A DNA stretch of 20,757 bases from DATEAV01 sp964575425 (GTDB lineage: Bacteria > Chloroflexota > Anaerolineae > Anaerolineales > E44-bin32): the NCBI GenBank assembly GCA_964575425.1, contig CAZNRD010000047.1, positions 1 through 20,757 of the forward strand. Direction: 5' to 3'. Of this stretch, positions 1 to 7,587 are shown one piece after another. A program made the position numbers and the translations under genes. Each line of letters opens with the position of its first letter. Positions within the stretch are counted from its first letter, which is position 1. The notes beneath the pieces were generated by a model. It saw nothing but the letters and a program-made list of their open reading frames with translations, searched no databases and was not told the DNA's origin.

Positions 1-548
1 CTGGCAGACTGGCCTCCGTCGAGATCTACACCTCGAGCCACCGCATCCTCGGCCGCATCAACCCCGGTGCCAGCGGGCTGTTCAGCTTCCTCAACATCCC
101 CACGACCTCCTACGTCGAAATCGAGAACGCCCACCTGTCGCGGCTCCACCAACCCGGGCGTCTGGCCGGCCGCTACCCGTCATTGTGGCTCGTCAAGCAT
201 GAGATCGTGGCCGTCCTGCTCAGCAGCCGGATGGAACTCGGCCCGGCTACCGTCGTGCGTGCCGGGTATTCCACCTCGGTCCCGCACGGCGTGCACATCG
301 CACTCGGCGGCTATGAACTGCGCGGCACCATTGAGGCCGCCGGCAAGTTCAACTTCGGCGACCTGATGTTCAGCGGGGATCGGATCTTCATTCCCCTCTA
401 CACCGCCGAGCTGATCGCCATCCTCTTTCCAAACGTGCGGGCCGAGTCGCCGGCCATGCTGTTCAATCGCGAGATGGTCGACACCATCGCGCTGCTGCCG
501 CGCGAGGAATGGCCGCAGCCCACGCCGGGAACGACGGCTGCCGATTAG
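1..548 (+). CDS. Conserved hypothetical protein, 5'-truncated by the window edge
   Basis: An open frame runs from base 3 with no stop until TAG at 546-548, giving about 181 residues of the C-terminal part of a longer protein; the start lies outside the window. An internal ATG at 183 exists, but the frame is open and protein-like upstream of it (for example SGLFSFLNIPTTSYVEIEN), so 183 is not the start. The product is soluble-looking and rich in beta-prone segments, with no signal peptide, membrane span or catalytic motif in the visible part. I do not recognise the family. It is read in the same direction as comEC, whose best start is 68 bases downstream, so the two may share a transcript. Coding status is well supported by frame length and composition; function is unknown. 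Confidence 0.7.
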   Translation, partial: GRLASVEIYTSSHRILGRINPGASGLFSFLNIPTTSYVEIENAHLSRLHQPGRLAGRYPSLWLVKHEIVAVLLSSRMELGPATVVRAGYSTSVPHGVHIALGGYELRGTIEAAGKFNFGDLMFSGDRIFIPLYTAELIAILFPNVRAESPAMLFNREMVDTIALLPREEWPQPTPGTTAAD

Positions 549-616
549 GCGACGTTCCCAGCGCCGGGCGCTCGAAAGGACGCCAGACCACAACAGACCG
601 CACACCTGGGGGACAT

Positions 617-2980
617 GTGACGCTCTTTGGGCTCGGCCTGGCCTGGTTGGCTGGAATCGCCCTTGGGCAGGCCCTGGTCTTGCGGGTATGGCAGTGGATC
701 CTGCTGGCCGCGCTGGGCGCCGCCGGCGCGATCCTCTATCGCCGCCTGTCCGGCTTCCGCAGGCTGTACCTTGCCTTACTCCTGACATTCCTCGGCGCGG
801 CCCGCTCCAGCGCAGCTCTTCCGTCCTCGGGGCCAGGGAGTCTGGCTTTCTACAACGACCTTCCCGGGCGCCCGACGGTCGTCGGAAGGATCGTCGCCTA
901 TCCAGACGTCCGCGACAGCTACACCGGCCTGCGTTTGGCAGCCGAGTCGATTACCCTCCAGCCTGGCGAGCACCCGCGATCGGTGCGCGGCGTGGTCCTT
1001 GTGCGCGCCTCGCGCTTCCAGTCCTGGGGTTACGGCGACCGGGTCGAGGCCTCCGGGCCGCTGGACACTCCGCCGGTCTTCGAGGGCTTTTCCTATCGCG
1101 ACTACCTGGCACATCAGGGGATACACAGTCTGATGCCCGAGGCGGACGTCCGGCGGCTGCAAGCGCGGCAGGCAAGTCCTCTTCTGCAGGGCATCTACTG
1201 GCTGCGCAGTCGCGCCCACCATGCAGTGCTGGGGCTCTTTCCCGAGCCGGAGGCCTCGCTGCTCAGCGGCATCCTTCTCGGGATCGAGTCCGGAATCCCT
1301 CAGGGCGTGCGCGAGGCCTTCAATCGCACAGCCACGTCGCACATCGTCGCCATCTCCGGGTTCAACATCGCCATCGTGGCAAGCCTTTTTCTCGGCCTGT
1401 TCGCGCGCTGGTTCGGCCGCCGCCGCGGCACGGCTGCCGCGGCCCTCGCCATCCTGATCTACACGCTGCTCGTAGGCGCCCAGCCATCGGTCGTGCGGTC
1501 GGCGCTGATGGCGGGGGTGGCCCTGCTGGCACGAACTCTGGGGCACCGCGTCCACGGGCTGGCCTCACTGGCGGCCGCGGCCATGGTGATGACGGTGATC
1601 GACCCGCTGTCGCTGTGGGACGTGGGCTTCCAGCTCTCTTTCGCCGCCACGCTGGGACTGGTGTTGTATGCCGACCCTCTCCAGCGCTGGCTCCTCGCCC
1701 AGGCCAGCGCCCGACTCGGGCACAGGCCAGCCGAGGTCCTGGCTCAGCCGATCTCGGAGTTCTTCCTCTTTACCCTAGCTGCCCAGGTGACGACACTTCC
1801 CCTCACGCTCTACTACTTCCGACGGCTCTCCGTCGCCTCCTGGCTGGCCAACCCCGCCATCCTGCCAGCCCAGCCAGCATTGATGGTCCTCGGCGGCGGG
1901 GCCGCGCTGCTCGGCAGCGTCTGGCAGCCTCTGGGCCGGCCGCTGGCCTGGGCCGCGTGGCCTTTCGCCGCGTACACCATCCGGCTGGTCGAACATCTCG
2001 CCCACTGGCAGGGCGCCTCCATCGCCCTCGGCCCGATCACCCCGGCTATCGTGGCCTCGCTCTACCTGGTGCTCTTCGGCCTGACCGGGTGGCTGTCGCT
2101 TCCCCTGGAGAAGCGGCGCCGCCTCCTCCCCGTGTCGATCCCATCGCCCCTGCGCCTGCTCCCTCGCGGCCTGCTGCTGAGCACCTTGGCCCTGGCTGTC
2201 ATCTTCGCCTGGACCGAGGCATCAGCGCGGCCGGATGGTCGTCTCCACATCACCGCTCTTGAAGTCGGCGCGGTCGATGCGACTCTCATCGAGACTCCCG
2301 GCGGCCGCTTTGTGCTCATCAATGGAGGCCCCAGCCCGATCGCCCTGGCCGAGGCGCTCGGGCGGCGCTTGCCGCCGCGCTCCCGCACGCTTGACTGGCT
2401 GGTGATCGCCGGCACCCACAATGAGCAGGTGGCGGGTCTGGTGGGATTGCTGGAACGCGTCTCGGTCCGCCGCGTGCTGCTTGCCGGAGAACCCGGCGGC
2501 GCGCCCTACCAGCGGGCCCTGCAGGAACTCACCGACCGCGCTGTCCCCCTCCAAGCCGCCCAGGAAGGACAGCGCCTGGATCTCGACGGCGGTTCCCTCG
2601 AAGTGATCGCATTGGGCCGAGGCGGCGCCGCGCTGCGCCTCGCTTTCGGCCGCTTCAGCTTGCTGCTAGCACCAGGCGCCGACAGCGAGATGATGCACCG
2701 TCTGCAGTCAGAGCCACAACCCGTCACGGCACTCATCCTCCCTGCCGGCGGCGATGCTCGACTGAATCCCTCATCGTGGCTGGGGGAACTGTGCCCCTGG
2801 GTGGCGATCGCCTCCATCGAAGCCGGCGACCGCCGCGGCCGCCCAGATCGGGAAACCCTCGACGCCCTCACCGGGACGACCGTGCTGCGCACCGATCTGC
2901 ACGGCTGGATCCGGCTGAGCACCGACGGCGAACGGCTGTGGGTGGAAGTCGAACGGCAGGCGGCGGAGCCTCCGCCCTAG
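617..2980 (+). CDS. comEC: ComEC/Rec2-family DNA-uptake channel with a degenerate metallo-beta-lactamase-like domain
   Basis: Inner-membrane channel protein that in the ComEC family carries single-stranded DNA into the cytoplasm during transformation. The GTG start at 617 is preferred because GGGGGA lies just upstream and the protein then opens with membrane helices; the frame is open back to 509, which would overlap the previous gene. About 787 residues. Residues 1-60 are hydrophobic, about 70-180 match the N-terminal ComEC domain (GFSYRDYLAHQGI), about 210-500 form the competence domain with many helices (ISGFNIAIV, VGAQPSVVRSALMAG, DVGFQLSFAATLGL), and about 544-780 form the C-terminal metallo-beta-lactamase-like domain. 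The usual HxHxDH metal site of that domain reads GTHNEQ at 599-604, and the LIDGG strand reads LINGG, so metal binding is probably lost. No other competence gene is in the window, so a role in DNA uptake is inferred from family alone. Confidence 0.93.
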   Translation: MTLFGLGLAWLAGIALGQALVLRVWQWILLAALGAAGAILYRRLSGFRRLYLALLLTFLGAARSSAALPSSGPGSLAFYNDLPGRPTVVGRIVAYPDVRDSYTGLRLAAESITLQPGEHPRSVRGVVLVRASRFQSWGYGDRVEASGPLDTPPVFEGFSYRDYLAHQGIHSLMPEADVRRLQARQASPLLQGIYWLRSRAHHAVLGLFPEPEASLLSGILLGIESGIPQGVREAFNRTATSHIVAISGFNIAIVASLFLGLFARWFGRRRGTAAAALAILIYTLLVGAQPSVVRSALMAGVALLARTLGHRVHGLASLAAAAMVMTVIDPLSLWDVGFQLSFAATLGLVLYADPLQRWLLAQASARLGHRPAEVLAQPISEFFLFTLAAQVTTLPLTLYYFRRLSVASWLANPAILPAQPALMVLGGGAALLGSVWQPLGRPLAWAAWPFAAYTIRLVEHLAHWQGASIALGPITPAIVASLYLVLFGLTGWLSLPLEKRRRLLPVSIPSPLRLLPRGLLLSTLALAVIFAWTEASARPDGRLHITALEVGAVDATLIETPGGRFVLINGGPSPIALAEALGRRLPPRSRTLDWLVIAGTHNEQVAGLVGLLERVSVRRVLLAGEPGGAPYQRALQELTDRAVPLQAAQEGQRLDLDGGSLEVIALGRGGAALRLAFGRFSLLLAPGADSEMMHRLQSEPQPVTALILPAGGDARLNPSSWLGELCPWVAIASIEAGDRRGRPDRETLDALTGTTVLRTDLHGWIRLSTDGERLWVEVERQAAEPPP

Positions 2981-3119
2981 GTTCATCAACCGGTTGGCAT
3001 CCCGCCACAACCCTTGCATCGTCTGCGCAATACGAAGCACACGGGATGGGAGGCGCACGGCTCGCCAGGTCCGGCAGACACCCCGGTCTTATATCTCCGC
3101 TGGCTGCAGCGATCAGGCG

Positions 3120-4019
3120 TCAGGGGGATGTCGGAGACGAAGGGGGGCGCCGCGGGGGAGGTCCGGGCGTGCGCTGCGGGTGGCCGGGGTTGCGGTCTTC
3201 TGGCTTGTCTTTCGGCCGATCCGGGTTGCCCTGGCCGGGTGTTTGCTCTCGGCCCTGACCTCCGCCGTGCAGGACCTCGCTGATCACCTCCCGTCCGCGG
3301 CGGGAGTTCTCGAGTGCCCGGTTCAGCCCTTGCTGGGCTTCCTCGGGTGCTTGGTCTCGCACGCGCTCCAGCACTTCCAGGTGATGGCTCAGGCTTTGCT
3401 CAATGTGGGTCAGGGAGCCAGGGCCATCCTCGGCTGGCACTTCTCCCACAACCTGGAGCAGGCGCGAGACATTTGCCTCGTACTCCGCCAAGCCCGCGGC
3501 GAGGTCCTCCTCTCGACCTGCGGCTGCCAGTGCCTCGATCTCCTCCAGCCTCCGCAGGGCGAAAGCTTCGAGAAGAGCAGCGTCATCGGCCTGGGTCCGG
3601 CTGAGCAGGAGCTGCACTTCCTCAAGCCCCCGCTTGACAGGGTACAGCGTATCCCGTGGCAGTGCCCTCTGCGCTGCACGGGCAGCGGCCGTCGTTGCTC
3701 CCAGCAACAGCGCAACGATGAGCAAGGCGGCCAGGACCGCGCTCGGTCGCAGCGCCGGCAGCACCCGAAAGGCCTGCGGACGATTTCGCTGTCGGGCCGC
3801 AACAGCACGCAGTCTGGCCTCGAGCGATGCTGGCAGCCTGGCAGGCTTCTGCGGCGGCGGGGGATGCAAGGCCTCTCGAGTCGCCAGGGCAGCGGGAAGA
3901 ACCTCGGCCAGGCGGCGGGAGTGCTGCGGATAGCGCGCCAGGCATTCCTCCAGCGTCGCCTGGCCGTCCAAGACCGCTTGCAGGCTCGCGTCGAGCGCCT
4001 CTGCCCACGTGGTTTTCAT
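3120..4019 (-). CDS. Membrane-anchored DUF5667 protein, putative anti-sigma partner of the adjacent ECF sigma factor
   Basis: The 299-residue product has a cytoplasmic-looking helical N-terminus (residues 1-90, with an EECLARYP segment common in this family), one membrane span at about 92-112 (VLAALLIVALLLGATTAAA), then a DUF5667-type segment beginning DTLYPVKRGLEEVQLLL at 123. Helical, Glu/Arg-rich sequence continues to about residue 245. A low-complexity tail rich in Gly, Pro, Gln and Arg ends the protein. Its ATG overlaps the stop of the upstream sigma gene as ATGA (4016-4019), so the two are translationally coupled. One-span proteins encoded directly after an ECF sigma factor commonly act as its membrane anti-sigma or regulator, but no zinc-binding anti-sigma motif (HxxxCxxC) is visible. 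The anti-sigma role is therefore inference from position and topology. Confidence 0.85.
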   Translation of the reverse strand: MKTTWAEALDASLQAVLDGQATLEECLARYPQHSRRLAEVLPAALATREALHPPPPQKPARLPASLEARLRAVAARQRNRPQAFRVLPALRPSAVLAALLIVALLLGATTAAARAAQRALPRDTLYPVKRGLEEVQLLLSRTQADDAALLEAFALRRLEEIEALAAAGREEDLAAGLAEYEANVSRLLQVVGEVPAEDGPGSLTHIEQSLSHHLEVLERVRDQAPEEAQQGLNRALENSRRGREVISEVLHGGGQGREQTPGQGNPDRPKDKPEDRNPGHPQRTPGPPPRRPPSSPTSP

Positions 4020-4561
4020 CCACTACCGTCCCAGGCCAACACTCGCCTCAATCGTTCCAGCGCCCGGCTCAGCAGCACCCGCGTGGCTCCCTCGCTTCGG
4101 CCAAGCCATGCAGCGGCCGTTGCCGTCGGCAGACCCAGGAGCAGCCGAAGCCGAATGACTTCCTGGTAATCCTGCGGCAGTGCTTCCAGCGCGCGCCGGA
4201 GCGCGTGCCGCCTCTGCTCTTCATCCAGCCCCTTCTCAACCTCGTCCGTCCCAATCCCGTCCGCCTCCTCAAGCGGCATCTCCGGGCGTTGGCGGCGGAA
4301 ATGGTCGATCAGCATGTTCTTCGCCAGCCGGTAGAGGAAGGCCGTGAACGGCCAGCCCCGCTCGCGATAGCCCTCCAGGCTCTCAAACGCTCGCAAGAAC
4401 ACCGCGGCCGTCAGGTCTTCTGCCGGTTCCGCGTCGCTCAGCCTGGAGCGGACATAGCGATAGATCACCTCATAGTAGCGCTGGTAAAGAACCGCGAATG
4501 CGTCGACGTCCCCGCGTTGGGCTCGCGCCACCAGCTCAGCATCCTGCAGCGTGGACGTCAT
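4016..4561 (-). CDS. RNA polymerase sigma factor, ECF (sigma-70 family)
   Basis: A 181-residue ECF sigma factor. Region 2 spans about residues 8-80, with a helical AELVARAQRGDVDAFAVLY segment and the -10-recognition part ending FLYRLAKNMLIDHFRRQ. Region 4 spans about 115-175, with LPQDYQEVIRLRLLLGLPTATAAAWLG followed by a recognition helix (SEGATRVLLSRALERLRR). Region 1.1 and region 3 are absent, as expected for ECF factors. The frame is open to 4633, but ATG 4561 is chosen because AGGTGAGAGGA lies immediately upstream and the extra N-terminal residues look non-coding. It is the first gene of an ATGA-coupled pair with the DUF5667 protein. A candidate extended -10 element lies at 4617-4625. 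Its target promoters cannot be read from the window; the divergent PKD gene is a reasonable candidate. Confidence 0.93.
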   Translation of the reverse strand: MTSTLQDAELVARAQRGDVDAFAVLYQRYYEVIYRYVRSRLSDAEPAEDLTAAVFLRAFESLEGYRERGWPFTAFLYRLAKNMLIDHFRRQRPEMPLEEADGIGTDEVEKGLDEEQRRHALRRALEALPQDYQEVIRLRLLLGLPTATAAAWLGRSEGATRVLLSRALERLRRVLAWDGSG

Positions 4562-4616
4562 TCCTCTCACCTGAGACAACGGGAGATCGTTCGATTCGTT
4601 ACTCCGACGGACGCCT

Positions 4617-4625
4617 AGAATAGCA
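4617..4625 (-). promoter_or_regulatory. Candidate extended -10 promoter for the sigma/DUF5667 pair
   Basis: On the minus strand the sequence reads TGC-TATTCT, an extended -10 (TGN followed by a 4/6 match to TATAAT), about 55 bases upstream of the sigma factor ATG. No convincing -35 hexamer stands at 16-18 bases, which an extended -10 can tolerate. The same TGC-plus-hexamer layout occurs in front of two other genes in this window. Confidence 0.4.
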
Positions 4626-4748
4626 CACTCCACCTCACTCCCTGCAGGACTTGGGTACTGGCCGACGGGTGTAACAGCCTCCCTGGCTCGCCGTTAGCCG
4701 TATTGAGAGCACGGCCGGCCCTCGGCCCATGTTTGGGAGGTGAAAGCC

Positions 4749-6368
4749 ATGCGCCTGCGAACATGCGTTTCTCTTTGGGTCGTCGCCTTCTTCCTGGCGG
4801 CACCGGTTTCCGCCCTTGCCCAGGACGCCCTGAGCATCTCCGTGACCCCCTCACTCGCCTGCGCCACGGTGGAGTTCTCGCAGGTCATCGAGGGCGATGC
4901 GGGGCCCTACACCCTCACCTGGGACTTCGGCGACGGCGATAGCCTGGTGGAGACCGAGGTGAGTTCACCTCACATCACCACGCACACCTACCCGGACCAG
5001 GGCGAGTATGCCTGGTCGGTGAGCGCGTTCAGCCCCTCGGGTCTGACGGCGAGCGCCTCGGGCACGCTCACAGTCCCCGGGCCTGAAGTCACTCTCAGCA
5101 GCAGCCCATTCCCGCCCTTGCTGACCCTCGAGCCCGGCGGCTCGGCCCAGGTCGACTTCAGCGCCGAGGTCAGCGGCGGCTCCGAGCCCTACCAGTTCTC
5201 ATGGGATCTCGACGGAGATGGATCGGCTGACGAAGACACCGACCCGGGCTCGGCCAGCGCCAGCTTCGCCTATACCCAGCCAGGGAGCTACACCGCCGCG
5301 GTGACCGTCAGCGACAGCTGCGGTCTCTCCGACAGCGACACCCTTCCGATCGTCATCCTGGACGCGGCAACGGCCTGTCATCCGATGGCGCAGCGCATCG
5401 CCGACGCCCTCAATACCCTCGCGCCGGGACGCACCGCCAAGGCCTACACCTGCCAGGACATCTACAACTTCTTCACCGGCGGATGGACGGGGTCGCAGCT
5501 CGGCTTCGGCCGCATGTGGCACGCCTATCAGCTTGCCCAGGTGATCGACGAGATGACCTGGGAGGAAATCCTGGATTGGCACCTCAACAAGACGGGTTGG
5601 GGCCTGCTCGTTCAGCTTGATCGTATCGCCGACACCCTGGAAGAGGTTTCGCTGACGCAACTGGTGGAGATGGTCACGAGTGGCGAAGTATCTGTCCGCG
5701 AAATCCGTCAGGCCTTCGCGGTGACGACCCGATACGGGGCAGATTTCTATGATGCGCTCTCGCGCCTTCAGGACGGCGCCAACCCGGGCTGGCTCAGCCA
5801 GTTCTATCGGACTGCTGCAGACATGGGTCTGGAGCCCGAGGCACTTGACGAGTATCTTGACCAGGGGCTTGACCTGCCGGAGATCCGCCGCGCCATTCGC
5901 CTGGCCGAACATCAAGACGTGCTGGTGGACGATATCCTGGCGGCGCGGCTGGCAGGCGACCGGTGGGGCGAGATCCGGCGATCCATCCAGGAGCACCCCG
6001 GGCGCGGCCAAGGCCAGGGGATGGGACAGCAGCAGGAACAGGAGCAAGTGCGAGAGCAGGAGCGGGACCGCCTCCAGGACCGCGATCGCAGTCAGCAGCA
6101 CCCCGGGCGCGGCCAGGGGATGGGACAGCAGCAGGAACAGGAACAAGTGCGAGAGCAGGAGCGGGAGCGCATTCAGGACCGTGATCGTGATCAGCAGCAG
6201 ATCCAGAATCTAGAGCGGCTTGCTGTCCGTCTGGCCGAGCGCCTCGGCGTCGCTCAGGAACAGCTTCGGGCTGTCTTTGACGGAAGCTGCGCCCAGGATT
6301 GGAGCTGTGTGATGACCTGGCTGCGCTCGCAGGTCCGGCAGCAGGAGCACGAGCGAGGTCGCCCCTGA
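4749..6368 (+). CDS. Secreted PKD-domain protein with helical core and Gln/Glu/Arg-rich repeat tail
   Basis: The 539-residue product begins with a signal peptide (MRLRTCVSLWVVAFFLAAP, with likely cleavage near ALA-QD at 24-26). Two PKD-type beta-sandwich domains follow: about 33-110 (TWDFGDGDS; HTYPDQGEY) and about 125-205 (SWDLDGDGSADEDTD, also resembling a calcium-binding DxDxDG loop). Residues about 210-412 are helical and begin with a cysteine-containing segment (YTCQDIYNFFTGGWTG). Residues 415-482 contain two copies of a Gln/Glu/Arg-rich repeat, and a helical end carries two more cysteines. ATG 4749 is preferred over the in-frame GTG at 4740 because GGAGGTGA sits 6 bases before it. The gene is divergent from the ECF sigma/DUF5667 pair and ends in an intrinsic terminator. 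It is probably extracytoplasmic; no enzyme motif is visible and the role is unknown. Confidence 0.9.
   Translation: MRLRTCVSLWVVAFFLAAPVSALAQDALSISVTPSLACATVEFSQVIEGDAGPYTLTWDFGDGDSLVETEVSSPHITTHTYPDQGEYAWSVSAFSPSGLTASASGTLTVPGPEVTLSSSPFPPLLTLEPGGSAQVDFSAEVSGGSEPYQFSWDLDGDGSADEDTDPGSASASFAYTQPGSYTAAVTVSDSCGLSDSDTLPIVILDAATACHPMAQRIADALNTLAPGRTAKAYTCQDIYNFFTGGWTGSQLGFGRMWHAYQLAQVIDEMTWEEILDWHLNKTGWGLLVQLDRIADTLEEVSLTQLVEMVTSGEVSVREIRQAFAVTTRYGADFYDALSRLQDGANPGWLSQFYRTAADMGLEPEALDEYLDQGLDLPEIRRAIRLAEHQDVLVDDILAARLAGDRWGEIRRSIQEHPGRGQGQGMGQQQEQEQVREQERDRLQDRDRSQQHPGRGQGMGQQQEQEQVREQERERIQDRDRDQQQIQNLERLAVRLAERLGVAQEQLRAVFDGSCAQDWSCVMTWLRSQVRQQEHERGRP
5993..6196 (+). repeat. In-frame tandem repeat inside the PKD protein
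   Basis: Two adjacent near-identical units, 5993-6097 (105 bases) and 6098-6196 (99 bases), differ mainly by a 6-base in-frame insertion in the first copy and a few substitutions. Each encodes HPGRGQ, GMGQQQEQEQVREQER and a DRD-rich end. Near-identity at DNA level indicates recent duplication or slippage, or gene conversion between the copies. Confidence 0.85.
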
Positions 6369-6392
6369 GCGGAGCGGCCCAGGATAACCGCC

Positions 6393-6424
6393 AGCCCGGT
6401 GCCTTCGGCACCGGGCTCTTTTGT
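6393..6424 (+). terminator. Intrinsic terminator after the PKD gene
   Basis: A perfect 11-base-pair stem (AGCCCGGTGCC at 6393-6403 pairing with 6407-6417) closes a TTC loop and is followed by CTTTTGTTT. It lies 24 bases after the stop codon at 6368. The minus strand lacks a T run after the hairpin, so it works for the plus-strand gene only. Confidence 0.92.
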
Positions 6425-6505
6425 TTCTGCCCGTCGGTGCTCCGGGGCAGAGGCCTGATATGGCGGCTGGAGGGAGCGGCAAGCTGAGCTGCCGACCCTT
6501 CCCGG

Positions 6506-6928
6506 TCAGTCGCTCTCCCGCATTCGGACGCGCCGCTGCTTCGCGCCGCTCCGGACTCGTTTGGCCTTGAGGCGACGCTCCCTGGCTGCGGCCGTGGGCC
6601 GCGTGGGTCGGCGCGGGCTCAGTGTCTCCTGGGCCCGCGTGATCAGGTCCTGCAAGCGCCGCAGCGCCTCCGCGCGGTTTCGGTCCTGACTGCGGTATCG
6701 GCGGGCCTCGATCACCAGCACGCCGTCATCCCCCATCCGCCTGCCCGCCAGCCGAATTAGCCGCTCCTTCACCCCCGCCGGCAGCGACGCTGAGCCTCGC
6801 ACGTCAAATCGCAGGCGGACAGCCGTCGAGACCTTGTTGACGTTCTGCCCGCCAGGACCCGAGGCGCGGAAGAACTCGAAGCGGACTTCCCCGGGGTCCA
6901 CCAGGGACTTGCGAGGTGCGCCATTCAT
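6506..6928 (-). CDS. arfB: ArfB/YaeJ-type peptidyl-tRNA hydrolase (stalled-ribosome rescue factor)
   Basis: A 140-residue, codon-independent release-factor homologue. The catalytic GGQ motif (SGPGGQNVNKV, Gly26-Gly27-Gln28) hydrolyses peptidyl-tRNA on ribosomes stalled at the end of a truncated mRNA. After the GGQ domain (about residues 8-105) comes a strongly basic C-terminal tail (RERRLKAKRVRSGAKQRRVR), the part that enters the empty mRNA channel in ArfB. Stop-codon-recognition domains of RF1/RF2 are absent and the length is typical of the family. No strong Shine-Dalgarno precedes the ATG at 6928. It lies 74 bases downstream of the ACT-domain gene on the same strand, so the two may be co-transcribed. 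Confidence 0.93.
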   Translation of the reverse strand: MNGAPRKSLVDPGEVRFEFFRASGPGGQNVNKVSTAVRLRFDVRGSASLPAGVKERLIRLAGRRMGDDGVLVIEARRYRSQDRNRAEALRRLQDLITRAQETLSPRRPTRPTAAARERRLKAKRVRSGAKQRRVRMRESD

Positions 6929-7002
6929 CGTGGCCTATGGCCATGCAACTTGCAGCGAGACGTCGAGGGGCGGTGCGTCCGCCGCGCCCGCCTTCGGCCT
7001 CG

Positions 7003-7377
7003 TCACACCTTGAGCGCCTGACGCGCCTTCTCCAGGTCGTCGGCTCCGACCACCAGGCGAGTCGAGGTGGCCAGGTAGGCGAGGTTCAGGTTGACGCCTG
7101 CGTTGGCCATGCGGCGGGCGATGTTGCCGAGAACACCCGGGCGGTCCTCCACCTCCAGGACCAGGACCTCCTCCTCCCGGTCGACATGCAGCCCGTTCGC
7201 CTCCAACGCTCGGCGCGCTTTCGCCGCATCCTCGACCAGGATGTGGATGACCCCCTTGCCCTCACAGGTGACGCCACATAGCCCGTCGATGTTGACCTCC
7301 GCCCTGCCCAGCGCTTCGCCCACCTTGGCCAGCTGTCCGGGCTGGTCCTCCAGGATGAGCCTAAGGTCTTTGGCCAT
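7003..7377 (-). CDS. Tandem ACT-domain protein
   Basis: A 124-residue protein consisting of two ACT-type ligand-binding domains and nothing else: residues about 4-62 (LILEDQPGQLAKVGEALG) and about 69-122 (EVEDRPGVLGNIARRMANAG). ACT domains usually bind amino acids and regulate metabolic enzymes; stand-alone two-ACT proteins in bacteria are mostly uncharacterised, and no catalytic domain is present here. ATG 7377 is supported by GGGAGGGAA just upstream. The downstream neighbour on the same strand is arfB. The ligand and partner cannot be deduced from the sequence. Confidence 0.88.
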   Translation of the reverse strand: MAKDLRLILEDQPGQLAKVGEALGRAEVNIDGLCGVTCEGKGVIHILVEDAAKARRALEANGLHVDREEEVLVLEVEDRPGVLGNIARRMANAGVNLNLAYLATSTRLVVGADDLEKARQALKV

Positions 7378-7554
7378 TCTTCCCTCCCAAGTTGTGCATC
7401 ATTTCCCGCACGGCGGCAGCGCCGCAACGTTCGTCTCCAGAGTACGCCAATTCCAGGGCACCTGTCCAGAGGCAAATCCCTATCGAGCGGCGGTGGTTTC
7501 CACTTCACTTCACACCGGTTTCCACCTGCCGCAGGAGCCAGGCCGAAAGTCCAT

Positions 7555-7560
7555 TACAAT
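7555..7560 (+). promoter_or_regulatory. Possible -10 element for the phosphodiesterase gene
   Basis: TACAAT (5/6 match to TATAAT) lies 27 bases upstream of the ATG at 7588 in otherwise GC-rich DNA. No clear -35 hexamer is present at normal spacing, so support is weak. Confidence 0.28.
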
Positions 7561-7587
7561 CATGCGGACCCTGCCCGTGGAGCTTCC

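Noticed and set aside
688..2262. 524-codon plus-strand open frame
   Set aside because: A different frame of comEC; Arg/Pro/Gly-rich shadow without domains.
2994..4169. 391-codon plus-strand open frame
   Set aside because: Antisense to the DUF5667 gene and the sigma factor end, whose protein features and ATGA overlap are convincing.
5199..6146. 315-codon minus-strand open frame
   Set aside because: Antisense to the PKD gene; its low-complexity Leu-rich start is the complement of the Gln-rich repeat.
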